A stretch of 64,000 nt of DNA from a virus. The notes under the pieces are model-generated. The model searched no databases and was not told the origin of the DNA. It saw nothing but the letters and a program-made list of their open reading frames with translations. Shown here in pieces: positions 33,386 to 41,832 of the stretch. The stretch's first letter is position 1. Every line of letters starts with the position of its first letter. The translations under genes and the position numbers were made by a program. The DNA lies in the IMG/VR virus record IMGVR_UViG_3300049847_000435, positions 22,103 to 86,102 of that record. One strand, given 5' to 3'.

Positions 33386-34138
33386 TTATGGATAAGGTAC
33401 GGTAGCCTTGCAGGTTACATAGACCTCGTTTTCTCCACGCCTTTTTCTATCAATAACCACACCATCAATGGAGATGATGCACGATGGTGGATTACCCATA
33501 TCTGTATCAGCGATTCTAAGACGAAGCATAATGCCGCGCGTCGATACGAAAGAGTACTCCCACGACGAATTCACGTCATCTACCGTTATCTTCGGCATTG
33601 CGCCGACCTGATACTCTACCGACGAGTACACCGCCTCACCGCTCTCGCTCTCAATGCGAAATTGTATTGCGTGAGGCATTTCCGTTGGGGTTTGTGTTGG
33701 TGTCGGGGTCAGCGTCGGAATGGGTGTCTGCGTGCGCGTCATACTTGGTGAGGGCGTGACAGTTAGCGTAGGTGTAATCGTCGGCGTTGGAGTAACCGTT
33801 GGTGTTGGCGTATCTAGCCAGCCTGCGCCACTACAAATAGTAGGCACAGGCGTTAGAATCTTTTCATTCGCTAAATCCCTGAGTTCCTTCATGCCCCCAT
33901 AATGCGTTTGCGCTACGTAGTAGCTAAACGATAGTTTCTCGACTAACTCGTAGTCATCGCATCGAGATCGATGGGCGGCAATCTCGTCAAAATATTTGAG
34001 GTTTTGAGGCTGATCCAATTTATTATTCTCGTTAAGAGCGCCGAGGGTGCCGAAAACAAGCGTAACTATCAAAAAAGTCACTATGAAGGGGAATTTAGAT
34101 TTTTTTCGCTTCGATCTAGTAAGGCGATATTGACTCAT
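33386..34138 (-). CDS. Membrane-anchored protein with Thr-Pro linker, 250 aa
   Basis: Start ATG 34138 (AGGAG rather far upstream; TTG 34189 is the alternative). A basic N-terminus (SKRKKSKF) and one transmembrane helix (about residues 16-35) precede a helical ectodomain, then a linker of TPTP-type repeats, then a beta-rich C-terminal domain. It is probably exported and cell-surface located. TPT linkers are common in Chloroflexi exported proteins. As a prophage gene it may alter the host surface (inference). Confidence 0.78.
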   Translation of the reverse strand: MSQYRLTRSKRKKSKFPFIVTFLIVTLVFGTLGALNENNKLDQPQNLKYFDEIAAHRSRCDDYELVEKLSFSYYVAQTHYGGMKELRDLANEKILTPVPTICSGAGWLDTPTPTVTPTPTITPTLTVTPSPSMTRTQTPIPTLTPTPTQTPTEMPHAIQFRIESESGEAVYSSVEYQVGAMPKITVDDVNSSWEYSFVSTRGIMLRLRIADTDMGNPPSCIISIDGVVIDRKRRGENEVYVTCKATVPYP

Positions 34139-34210
34139 GGGTAGTGGGCGCTCCTGGGAGGAATTAGTTCCGTTGCTGGATAGAATCAATCAATACAGCA
34201 CTATTGATCA

Positions 34211-34927
34211 TCACTCTTTATCTATATCTCCCCCAAGTAGCTCGAATGTTGCTAGCGCCTCTATAAATGCGTTCTTTTCCTGAGCAGTGATAACGTAGTC
34301 GAAAATTTCAGTCCTGCCATAAAATCGGATTTTCGTGATTTTAGCCTTTGCCACCGCTTGCAACATTTTCATACTCGACTTTCCAGACAGCCCAATATCA
34401 TTACTTTCGTAAACATTGCCAGCGCCAAAATCTAACTTCGCATCAAGTGTGTTGAATTTCAAAGTAAATTTCTCGCCATCAGCAACAATGGTGCAATTGT
34501 CGAACATGGTAGCTTTTTCGCTGACCAAAAATACGCTGAAGCGAATCCATACATCGTCCCCGTCCGTTCCTATATATGGATAAATAGCCCCATCATCCTG
34601 CAATATCGTAAATTTGCTAGTGTAGAATGTGTTTCCGCTGAATTCGTCCTTACTTTTCTCTACCCTACTCAAGGCGTCCGGCATAAGCTCTGCCCAATAC
34701 CCACCTTCGACAACTGGCTTTTTTGTAACATCCACTGGCTTTCCGACCAAGACACCCCTGGCGACAGTTGAGGCGGAGACAACTACGCCGTCCTCAACTT
34801 CTACCGAGAGGGTGATTATTTTCCCATTGGTGATTACTGGTATTTCGTAGGTGTCAGCCAAAGCAACACTACTGAAAATGAAAATCAGAAACATTGAACA
34901 GAGAGAAACTGCAAGTGTCTTTCTCAT
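34211..34927 (-). CDS. Secreted protein with signal peptide, 238 aa
   Basis: Signal peptide RKTLAVSLCSMFLIFIFSSV followed by ALA-DT, a type I cleavage site near residue 24. The mature part is beta-rich with no cysteine pairs. AAAAAGGA is the ribosome site. Probably co-transcribed with 33386 and lying divergent to the XRE regulator, so it may be a lysogenic conversion gene. No family recognised. Confidence 0.8.
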   Translation of the reverse strand: MRKTLAVSLCSMFLIFIFSSVALADTYEIPVITNGKIITLSVEVEDGVVVSASTVARGVLVGKPVDVTKKPVVEGGYWAELMPDALSRVEKSKDEFSGNTFYTSKFTILQDDGAIYPYIGTDGDDVWIRFSVFLVSEKATMFDNCTIVADGEKFTLKFNTLDAKLDFGAGNVYESNDIGLSGKSSMKMLQAVAKAKITKIRFYGRTEIFDYVITAQEKNAFIEALATFELLGGDIDKE

Positions 34928-35082
34928 ATGAAACTTCCTTTTTCGACTATGGGATTAAGTAAATTTAGCATGGCGGCGAGACCGCTTGCGGTAACATTAA
35001 CATGTTGAGACTTATTTCAAAACTGACATTTGACGTATATATCACCAATCAATACAATTACTTGCAAATATAAACTTCATAC

Positions 35083-35111
35083 TTGACGAAAGTAAACCTA
35101 TCAAGTATACT
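35083..35111 (+). promoter_or_regulatory. Sigma70-type promoter of the XRE regulator
   Basis: TTGACG (35083-35088), 17-bp spacer, TATACT (35106-35111). The leader to GTG 35157 carries GGAGGGG. The divergent 34928-35080 stretch is AT-rich with short dyads (e.g. AACATTAACATGTT) that could be operators for the regulator. Confidence 0.8.
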
Positions 35112-35156
35112 GACTAAAGTTGCAGATTTTTTACTAAATGGGATACTGGAGGGGAT

Positions 35157-35393
35157 GTGATAGATAAATACAAGGTGCTTGAATTCATGGCACGAAAACG
35201 AATCTCCAAGCAGACGGAGCTAGCTAGCCGTCTTGGAGTAACTAGACAGTCCTTGTCAAACTGGCTGACGGGCAAAGATAAGCCAACAACCGACAATCTA
35301 ATCGCGCTGTGCCAAGAGCTAGAATGCACATTCGACGACATTGTCATAATCCCAAAAGGTGACGCCCCGGTTTTGGCTTTGTCACCAGCATGA
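35157..35393 (+). CDS. XRE/Cro-C1 family helix-turn-helix regulator, 78 aa
   Basis: GTG start behind GGAGGGG. The HTH covers about residues 14-55: KRISKQTELASRLGVTRQSL then SNWLTGKDKPTTDNLIALCQ, the XRE pattern of two helices plus the D-x-L-x-x-L ending. The short form is like Cro or a small repressor. Given its position between exported genes and int, it is a candidate lysogeny switch protein. Confidence 0.9.
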   Translation: MIDKYKVLEFMARKRISKQTELASRLGVTRQSLSNWLTGKDKPTTDNLIALCQELECTFDDIVIIPKGDAPVLALSPA

Positions 35394-35411
35394 AAGAATC
35401 GGGGCTAAAAA

Positions 35412-35441
35412 AAAGAAAAGCTCACTGCGAGAACAGTGAGC
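35412..35441. terminator. Terminator after XRE regulator
   Basis: 8-bp stem GCTCACTG/CAGTGAGC with a 6-nt loop. A-rich DNA on the left gives a T-run on the minus strand; on the plus strand CTTCCTTT follows. It probably works in both directions. Confidence 0.75.
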
Positions 35442-35776
35442 CTTCCTTTAACCCTGATAGGTTCAGTCACCCTTTAGCCAACCATCAACAATTGTCAGAT
35501 GACAGATCGTTGATAGTGCGGTAAGATGAGTGACCCATATACAAATTGACTATCTCTCAACTTGGACGAAGGAAGATAGTCAATCGCCTAACACGCGTAG
35601 TGCGTGGTTGGTTACTATTGAGATTCTTCGTAGTGACCACGTAATCAGCCACTTCCTGACTAGTATCACCAATTCATCATACATACTGCACATTAAAAAC
35701 ATAGTTACAAAACGTTTACGTTTTGGTACAGAGACGATTGTGGTTTGGCGCACGTCTCCATACCAATGGTGGGCTG
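35442..35776. other. Non-coding arm of the attachment region
   Basis: No convincing gene. Holds several inverted repeats: ATTGACTATCT/AGATAGTCAAT (35545-35584), CAAAACG/CGTTTTG (35708-35725) and an imperfect 14-bp pair TTGGTACAGAGACG/CGTCTCCATACCAA (35722-35767). Such repeats beside attP are typical arm-type binding sites for integrase, excisionase or host factors (inference). Confidence 0.5.
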
Positions 35777-35824
35777 TGCTTCACCAGGGACTTGAACCCT
35801 GAACCCGATGATTAAGAGTCAGCT
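35777..35824 (-). other. attP core: 3' half of a tRNA-Lys(CUU) gene
   Basis: Read on the minus strand, positions 26-73 of a tRNA are perfectly laid out: anticodon stem GCTGA/TCATC, loop CTCTTAA (anticodon CUU), variable GGGTT, T arm CAGGG-TTCAAGT-CCCTG, acceptor 3' strand GTGAAGC and discriminator A. The 5' half (acceptor GCTTCAC and D arm) is absent. This is the usual form of an attP that rebuilds a host tRNA gene on integration, and the int gene starts 60 bp away. Confidence 0.88.
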
Positions 35825-35883
35825 ATTTTGCGGTTTACCAACCAAAACACTTGACCCTTCACAGCAGAGCAGATGACTAAAAA

Positions 35884-36801
35884 TCATGTGCTCTGGTCTT
35901 TCTGGTTCCTCGTCGCATTATCGTATTCCCGCCGTAAACCGCTCGAAACCCACTTTGCATATTTCGCCGCCGTGAACGAAACCGACGTGTGCCCCATCGC
36001 ACTGCTTACAGCGCTGAGCGCCATTCCGTTATTCAATCGTTCAATCGCGTATAGGTGCCTGATCGAGTGCGGATTGATTTGCGGGATACCAGCATCCACA
36101 CATCGGCGATTGAGCATTTGACGCACGCCGTTCGGTAATAGCCCTACTGAGTAATACGAACTCTGACCCCCAACCGATAACAGTAGCTTTTCGCAGGTAG
36201 TCGCCGGGCGGTTCATAAGATACTCAAGATAGGCAGTCTTGAAGTCTTCGCCAAATGGGCACAGGCGATCTTTCCCGCCTTTGCCATCTCTCACCAGGAC
36301 GAAGCCAGCGACTAGATCAACGTCATTCAGGGAAAGGCTACATGCTTCATTAACGCGTACGCCGGTTGACCAGAGTAACCGAACGACGAACTTGTCACGG
36401 ATATCGGCAAACGAAGACGAACCGATGAATAACAGCAACTTTTTCAGGTGGGTAGGGTCCGCAACTCGCGGTTTGTGTTTCGCAACTTTGGGGGCGTCGA
36501 TGTAGTCCACCGGATTATCAAATGTTTGCCGCTTGCGGTGGGATCGCTTTTCGTACCAGCGCATAAAGGCTCGAATAGCTCGAAAGCGTGCATGGATCGT
36601 CGATTCTGATATACCGGTCTTTTGTTGCGCTATAAAAAAGGCTTCTATCGTATCGGGGTCATCAGCCGGTAACCCACACTTATCTATGTAGCGAGAAAAA
36701 GCAGATAGCTGCTGGGCGTACCAATTGACAGTACTGGCGGATAAATGCTTTGCCCGCCGATTTTCGAGGAATAGGTCAATCTCCTGAGATATTTTATTCA
36801 T
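35884..36801 (-). CDS. int: Tyrosine integrase adjacent to attP
   Basis: 305 aa from ATG 36801. N-terminal core-binding SAM-like domain (about 5-95), catalytic domain with Arg I in LLWSTGVRVNEAC, the beta-hairpin lysine in RDGKGGKDR, HSIRHLYA (His-x-x-Arg), GHTS (second His) and the nucleophile in KYAKW. All key residues are present. XerC/D-like size. The adjacency to the tRNA-Lys half site supports a role in site-specific integration. Confidence 0.93.
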   Translation of the reverse strand: MNKISQEIDLFLENRRAKHLSASTVNWYAQQLSAFSRYIDKCGLPADDPDTIEAFFIAQQKTGISESTIHARFRAIRAFMRWYEKRSHRKRQTFDNPVDYIDAPKVAKHKPRVADPTHLKKLLLFIGSSSFADIRDKFVVRLLWSTGVRVNEACSLSLNDVDLVAGFVLVRDGKGGKDRLCPFGEDFKTAYLEYLMNRPATTCEKLLLSVGGQSSYYSVGLLPNGVRQMLNRRCVDAGIPQINPHSIRHLYAIERLNNGMALSAVSSAMGHTSVSFTAAKYAKWVSSGLRREYDNATRNQKDQST

Positions 36802-37071
36802 GGGCCACCTATGGACTAGCCAAGGCGACGCGGAACGCGCCAAACCATATCTAGTCTACGTCAAAAGTATTAAATTGCAAATAATGATTAATGGATGATT
36901 TAGCAGCGATGAGATGGCGATGTGAGCGTGGCGGGGGAAGTGGAGTACCGCCAGAGGCTAGCTGACAAAATTGTAACAAAAAATGACAGAGGTTAGAACG
37001 GGCAAATATATTACATTTACTTTCGACTGCCGACAGGTAGCCGAATAAGAAATTTCAAACAGGGGGATAAC
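36802..37071 (+). promoter_or_regulatory. Divergent intergenic region, int and replication operon
   Basis: 270 bp between the minus-strand int and the plus-strand replication genes. A weak candidate promoter TTGTAA-17-TAGAAC (36971-36999) reads toward 37072. AGGGGGATAAC is the ribosome site of the first gene. No gene is seen here. Confidence 0.4.
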
Positions 37072-37341
37072 ATGGCAACTCAAGTATTTCAAGTATTTCA
37101 GGTACTTAAAACACAGTGGTGGGTCGGCGAAAGCGCCGAGGCGGTTGCGGCGAAGGCGGCTCAGGGACTCGGTATGGACGCGTCAGTGGTTTTATCCTCG
37201 ACGCGCAAGCTCGAAGATGCGGAGCTTGAAGAGCGTTACTTCCCCTTAGAAGACGAGAGGGTGACGTTCGCCGAAGCGCTGCCGTGGATCGAGCCGTCCG
37301 AGATGCCGCGCGTGTTCGCTCTTAGATATACCAATGACTGA
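37072..37341 (+). CDS. Hypothetical protein, 89 aa
   Basis: Good ribosome site. The N-terminus repeats VFQVFQV, encoded by a short direct repeat (AAGTATTTC twice). Acidic C-terminus. First gene of the replication operon; no family recognised. Confidence 0.65.
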   Translation: MATQVFQVFQVLKTQWWVGESAEAVAAKAAQGLGMDASVVLSSTRKLEDAELEERYFPLEDERVTFAEALPWIEPSEMPRVFALRYTND

Positions 37342-37347
37342 GGTGTT

Positions 37348-38634
37348 ATGAAACGAATGATCGACGCCTCGATGTGGGCGAATGAAAAGTTTGGCGAACT
37401 ACCAATGATTGCGCGATTGCTACTCGTCGGTATGATCACGATTGCCGACGATCAAGGTCGATTAAAGGCTAACCCAGCGTGGTTGCGTGCGCAGATATTC
37501 CCATACGATGACATTGGCAGTGACGATGTAGATAATTCACTCTGCCTAATCGCTGACAACGAAACGGTATTGCTGTACGAGGTTGATGGAAAGCGATACG
37601 CCCAGTTGGCGAACTGGTGGGACTACCAAAGCCTTCAATACGCCCAGCCATCAAAGCATCCGTGTCCATCTGGATGGAAAGACAGAATTCGCTACAACTA
37701 CAGCAAGGGCATGATTCTTTCGTGCAACTGGACATTGACAGATGGCAGCAAAGGGAAGGACACCTGTGACGAAAACGGGGTTCCCAATCAATCTCCTGAA
37801 CTAAAAGGTAAGCATAATCCACCTGGAAATCCACCTGGAAATCCACCCGGAAATCCACCCGGAAATCCACCTGAACGTATAAATATAGATCAAGATCAAG
37901 ATCAAATTAAAGATCAAGATACTAAGAGGGAGTGTGATCCTGTAGAGCCGCAAGCCACCCCCACTTTCGCTTCCGAAAATTCTCTGATTGTTTCGGAAAA
38001 CAAATCGCCCGAAACTGAAATGCCCGAAACCGTTCCTGGCGTCGACGCGCAAACCCTGGAGCTTACCCGGCGCTGGTCAAGGAATGCCCCGTTACCGGTT
38101 CGGGTTCGCATGAATGCCCAGCAAGCTGCACTTGTTGCAGCCGAGCCGACGCCAGTATCCGATCCTCCATCACGGATTCAATCCGTATCCTTTCAGCCCC
38201 CTACGGGAAACCACGTGATCGGCACCGATGAAGGAAAAATAATCATTCCTGCATCGACTTGGACGGAAATGCTTGGGGCAATGCTCGACGGTTTAGGTCT
38301 TAGAGACCTAGCGTCAGCAGGCGTCGTGAAGGCGAAGCGAGACGCGGGCGACACGCTTGAGACACTTTCTCGGATGAGCCCGAAATTTAGGACAAGGGAT
38401 GGCATCCAAGAGTTGTTTTCCAGTTGGGCAAGAGCAAGACCCGATTACCCAGTTCCAAAACCGGCATGGCTTGAAGAACATGCGAGTTTATTTTTAGCAG
38501 GAAAAGTTCGTTATCAGGATGAAAAAAGGACAAAACAGCATGAAAGACGTTCACCAGGAAGCGACGGAAATCGTGCAGGCAATGCAGTCAACGCAGAAGA
38601 CCTCTACCCGCAATATTCCCGCTTCGGCGCATAA
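37348..38634 (+). CDS. Putative replication initiator / replisome organiser
   Basis: 428 aa; GAGGTG before the ATG. The first 110 residues (RMIDASMWANEKFGELPMIA, RLLLVGMITIADDQGRLKAN) are the winged-helix DnaD/replisome-organiser type domain found at the start of many phage initiators. A low-complexity linker follows with GNPP repeats and DQDQDQ. The C-terminal part is unfamiliar. The next gene is a DnaC-like loader, the usual partner in phage replication modules. Confidence 0.75.
   Translation: MKRMIDASMWANEKFGELPMIARLLLVGMITIADDQGRLKANPAWLRAQIFPYDDIGSDDVDNSLCLIADNETVLLYEVDGKRYAQLANWWDYQSLQYAQPSKHPCPSGWKDRIRYNYSKGMILSCNWTLTDGSKGKDTCDENGVPNQSPELKGKHNPPGNPPGNPPGNPPGNPPERINIDQDQDQIKDQDTKRECDPVEPQATPTFASENSLIVSENKSPETEMPETVPGVDAQTLELTRRWSRNAPLPVRVRMNAQQAALVAAEPTPVSDPPSRIQSVSFQPPTGNHVIGTDEGKIIIPASTWTEMLGAMLDGLGLRDLASAGVVKAKRDAGDTLETLSRMSPKFRTRDGIQELFSSWARARPDYPVPKPAWLEEHASLFLAGKVRYQDEKRTKQHERRSPGSDGNRAGNAVNAEDLYPQYSRFGA
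37819..37873 (+). repeat. 12-bp tandem repeat in initiator gene
   Basis: Four units of CCACCTGGAAAT or CCACCCGGAAAT plus a partial fifth, coding PPGN repeats. In some phages initiator-binding iterons lie inside the initiator gene, so this could be an origin or simply a flexible linker. Confidence 0.85.
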
Positions 38635-39394
38635 AACCACATACCAGTGCTTAAGCTGCCAAGACACCGGCTATCTCGGATGGAAGACTCCGCACGCCGG
38701 TTATCAGGTCAAGGAGTGCTCTTTCTGCGAGTGCGAAAGAGGGCAAAAAACGCTTGAGTACTGGAAGCTACAATCGATCAAATCTCAGCAAAAACAACTA
38801 GACTCCATCTTCTCAGGGGCTGGTATTCCTGCCCACTTCCGTGGATTCACCATTGAGAGCATGGTCGAACGCTGCGCGAAAGACCACGGCAAGAAAGAAG
38901 CTATCTCCACCGTCAAATCCTTTATCGAAAACGGCTACGTCGAAGACTCAATGAGCAAGCGCTATAAGAACGGCTTGGTTCTTTCTGGTGACTTCGGACG
39001 CGGCAAGACGGGATTGCTTACGCCAGCGCTGCGCGGTATGTTGGAGTCCGGCAAGAGTGGTTTGTGGATTGAAACCTATGATTTCATTTCTGAGATTCAA
39101 TCTGGCTACGAAGATGGTTCCAGCCTGAAACGGCTTGAGGCTGCCCAGCGATCCGACGTAATTCTCCTCGATGATTTTGGCGATAAAAGTCGTCTTACCG
39201 CAGAGACGGACGACCGCCGTCGCATCATTTACCAACTCATCAACTACCGGCATAACAACGGGCTGCCCATGCTCATCACGACCAACCTCACCGCGGCAGA
39301 AATGTCGTTACAGTTCGGTCAGCGCACAGTCGAGCGCATCATCGAGAGTTGCGCGTGGGTCAAGGTTGGCGGCGATAACTTGCGATTATTCTGA
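38540..39394 (+). CDS. DnaC-like helicase loader ATPase
   Basis: 284 aa; ATG 38540 is preferred to 38519 because AAGGA precedes it. A zinc-binding N-terminus (CLSCQDTG...CSFCEC, about residues 38-64), Walker A SGDFGRGKTGL near 150, Walker B VILLDDFGDKSR and a sensor LPMLITTNLT. DnaC/IstB-type AAA+ proteins load the replicative helicase. The start overlaps the initiator gene by 95 bp. Confidence 0.9.
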   Translation: MKDVHQEATEIVQAMQSTQKTSTRNIPASAHKTTYQCLSCQDTGYLGWKTPHAGYQVKECSFCECERGQKTLEYWKLQSIKSQQKQLDSIFSGAGIPAHFRGFTIESMVERCAKDHGKKEAISTVKSFIENGYVEDSMSKRYKNGLVLSGDFGRGKTGLLTPALRGMLESGKSGLWIETYDFISEIQSGYEDGSSLKRLEAAQRSDVILLDDFGDKSRLTAETDDRRRIIYQLINYRHNNGLPMLITTNLTAAEMSLQFGQRTVERIIESCAWVKVGGDNLRLF

Positions 39395-39410
39395 TGAGCA
39401 CGGAGGAATG

Positions 39411-39974
39411 ATGAGAAAACCACGAGCTACAATTCTAAGCGATGGAGAATTCCGCCAAATCTGGACAACATCTCACACAGTCGCCGAAGTGTGTGAACGC
39501 ACAGGCTATAGCCGCGATAGCGCGGTGCGCAGAGCCAGCGTGCTGGGGCTGCCTGGCTTTTGCCGAGTCAACAACGCAGTGACCCACCAAATCCACGAAG
39601 ATCGCTGGTCTCATCAAGGCGAAGACGCCACACCGAACGCTATGCAGCTTTCGCACGCCGCCTACGCCGCCGGGATCGTTGATGCCACGGGTAGATTCGA
39701 GACAGTACGCGCTACAAGCGGTATTCTCGGACATCGGCTCACAGTCACGACACACAAAGCAGCATCACCGTCGCTTGAAATCCTGAAAAACGTGTACGGT
39801 GGCATCGTAGAATCTCCGCTCATCGGTCCCGGCGTGCGCAGTTCTACCAGTATCTCTTGGACGATTGAAACCGTAGAACTTTATAGGCTCATCAAGGCGA
39901 TCTACGAAATGTCGCACCGATGGCGCGACGAGATGTACGCCGCGGTTCTCTTTTTTGAGCAACCAAAACGCTAG
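39411..39974 (+). CDS. HTH protein with LAGLIDADG-like domain, 187 aa
   Basis: GGAGG before ATG 39411. Residues 14-48 form a helix-turn-helix (FRQIWTTSHTVAEVCERTGY). Residues 83-94 (AAYAAGIVDATG) followed by RFETVR match the first half of a single LAGLIDADG motif, and ...NVYGGIVESPL...SISWTIETVELYRLIKAIY has the rhythm of the rest of that fold. The acidic residue that follows Gly in active enzymes is absent, so it may be a DNA-binding relative rather than a nuclease. Confidence 0.65.
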   Translation: MRKPRATILSDGEFRQIWTTSHTVAEVCERTGYSRDSAVRRASVLGLPGFCRVNNAVTHQIHEDRWSHQGEDATPNAMQLSHAAYAAGIVDATGRFETVRATSGILGHRLTVTTHKAASPSLEILKNVYGGIVESPLIGPGVRSSTSISWTIETVELYRLIKAIYEMSHRWRDEMYAAVLFFEQPKR

Positions 39975-39998
39975 ATTACGGAAATTAGGCGGAAATTA

Positions 39999-40049
39999 GT
40001 AATTAAAATTACACAAATTTTATTTCTTTATGAGTACACTAAAAATACA
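39999..40049 (+). promoter_or_regulatory. Class-A phage promoter element, copy 3
   Basis: Box GTACACTAAAAATACA at 40034-40049, preceded by dyad GTAATT-AA-AATTAC (39999-40012). The whole 50-bp stretch is similar to copy 4 at 43818. It drives parA. Confidence 0.7.
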
Positions 40050-40091
40050 TTTTAGGTATTTCCGTAGTAGTTCAATCACATAGGAGTTGAG

Positions 40092-40997
40092 ATGTACACG
40101 GTTACGTTATCGAAATTCAAGGGTGGAGTCGCCGCCACCGAAACGACAGTCCAGTTGGCGACCCTCTACGCGTTAGCCGGGTGGCGCGTGTTGGTTGTGG
40201 ATACCGACCCCCAAGGCGGAGCGACAAAGCGCTTTTTCCCCAATGGCGATGGCGATGCTCTGCCCACGTTAGCGGACGCGGTGCGGGCATACGTTGCCGA
40301 CCGCAAGAGCCCAGTCACGCCATTGAGCCAGGTAAACCGCATCACTCGCGTTCGTCAGGACGCTCGCAAGAAAGAATTTACGCCGATCTCTGTAGTGCCA
40401 GCCAGTCGAGCGCTTCAGGATGAAGAAAGCAACATCGGCAATATGCCGGTGGGGCGCACGAAGGTCTTAAAGCGCATGTTGGCGACGGTCGCCAACCAAT
40501 ACGACTTGTGCCTGATCGACACCCCACCAGTGTTCGGCTACCTGAGCCGCAACGCCGTGGTGGCAGCCAATGGGCTGCTATTGCCGTTGCTGCCAGAACC
40601 CGCCAGCTTCAACGCGTTGCAGGAGTTGCGCAACGAACTAGCGATGATGGCAGAGGAGGACGAGATACCCGCCATCGTCGGCACCATTGCCACTCGCTTC
40701 TGTGGCAAAAGCATCCGCCACGAGATCGGTGAGACGCTACTGAAAATCGCAGGCGGCGAAAATAGCATCGAGGCATTGAGTCTATTCGATGGCAGCCAGC
40801 ACGAATTTAATGCAGGCTCTATCAACGGATTTAAAGCTCCCTATCTTGGCAGTGTCGCCAACGACAACAGTCAAGTATCGCCAGCCAATCTACGCAAGGC
40901 ATACAAGCCAATCGCTAAGGCACTAGCGAAGAGTATCGGGCTGGGCGTGCTCAACTTTGAGGTGATGGAGGTGCAGAATGAGACAATTTCAAATTGA
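40092..40997 (+). CDS. ParA-type partition ATPase with altered P-loop
   Basis: 301 aa with TAGGAG before the ATG. ParA layout: deviant Walker A region KGGVAATETT (residues 10-19), A' VLVVDTDPQGGATKRFF, Walker B CLIDTPP and PEPASFNALQEL. Normal ParA reads KGGVGKTTT; here the signature lysine is kept but the nucleotide-binding GK is replaced by Ala-Ala. ATP binding may be weak or altered. The next gene overlaps by 20 bp. Partition of an episomal prophage is the natural role. Confidence 0.87.
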   Translation: MYTVTLSKFKGGVAATETTVQLATLYALAGWRVLVVDTDPQGGATKRFFPNGDGDALPTLADAVRAYVADRKSPVTPLSQVNRITRVRQDARKKEFTPISVVPASRALQDEESNIGNMPVGRTKVLKRMLATVANQYDLCLIDTPPVFGYLSRNAVVAANGLLLPLLPEPASFNALQELRNELAMMAEEDEIPAIVGTIATRFCGKSIRHEIGETLLKIAGGENSIEALSLFDGSQHEFNAGSINGFKAPYLGSVANDNSQVSPANLRKAYKPIAKALAKSIGLGVLNFEVMEVQNETISN

Positions 40998-41832
40998 GCA
41001 AAGCCAGGAGCGCCAGCTCGTGGAGATGGCAAAGTCTTTCGATTACCGTCTGTCCGATGAGGATTCCCGCGAAGAAGCGGTAGAAGCGACCGTGGCGGTA
41101 TTGCGCATCCACAAGCAGTTGCATGGCGCTGCCTGGGATATGGGGCAGCTATTGACCGAACAAAAAGCGCGCTTAGATCATGGCACCTTCGGCAAGTGGC
41201 TGAACGAGGTATTGCGCTGGGAGCCGCGCTACGCGCAGCTTTACATGCAAATCTTCACGCGTTGGCCGGATAAAGAACTTTACCTTTCGTCCGGTGTTGG
41301 GCTGATGGATTTCTCAAAGCAGATCGCTTTATCCGCCGACAGCGCGCCGGAGTCCGCCACACAGCGCGTTGTCGAGATCGTCGCCGAACGCGGTGTAGCG
41401 CCCAGCGTACGCGAGATAAAGACGATTGTACGCGAAGAACAGGTCAAGGTGGCGATTGAATTGCCGCTTGAGGCAACCTGCGACGTAGTGCGCAAGTACG
41501 CTCGCAATCAGGCAGTCGACCAGCGCTTTGAACGCGTTTCGTCTGTCACGATGGATGCCTTGCAGACGCTCGCGCCACGCGGCACGAAGTTAAGCGAGGG
41601 TGTTGTTAATCAGGCGAAGTCCCAGGTGCTCGACGAGATCGAAACGGTTCCCGCACCGGCGATAGTGCGATCTACTCAGTTCAGCCCGCGTTACGTGCCC
41701 GCCGATGATTTGGATCGGCAAATCACGCAACGGGTAACGCTCAGTACTCAGCAATGGAACACACTCGCCCAACTGGGCGATGGTGACTGCGACAGGGGTA
41801 TAGCCAGACTTCTGGAGCGAATAGAGGAATAA
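40978..41832 (+). CDS. DUF3102-like protein, probable ParA partner
   Basis: 284 aa. Residues 40-95 (VAVLRIHKQLHGAAWDMGQL, LTEQKARLDHGTFGKWLNEV) match the DUF3102 pattern as I know it, seen in phage and mobile-element proteins near ParA/ParB genes. Unlike ParB it has no GxxRxxA box. Overlap with parA suggests it acts as a centromere-binding or adaptor protein. Confidence 0.65.
   Translation: MRQFQIEQSQERQLVEMAKSFDYRLSDEDSREEAVEATVAVLRIHKQLHGAAWDMGQLLTEQKARLDHGTFGKWLNEVLRWEPRYAQLYMQIFTRWPDKELYLSSGVGLMDFSKQIALSADSAPESATQRVVEIVAERGVAPSVREIKTIVREEQVKVAIELPLEATCDVVRKYARNQAVDQRFERVSSVTMDALQTLAPRGTKLSEGVVNQAKSQVLDEIETVPAPAIVRSTQFSPRYVPADDLDRQITQRVTLSTQQWNTLAQLGDGDCDRGIARLLERIEE

Noticed and set aside
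35530-35802. 90-codon plus-strand ORF across the attachment region
   Set aside because: It runs through the tRNA-Lys half site and several inverted repeats, has no ribosome site, and its translation looks random.
35777-35850. Complete functional tRNA-Lys
   Set aside because: The 3' half is perfect, but no D arm or 5' acceptor strand (GCTTCAC) exists upstream; an attP half site explains it better.
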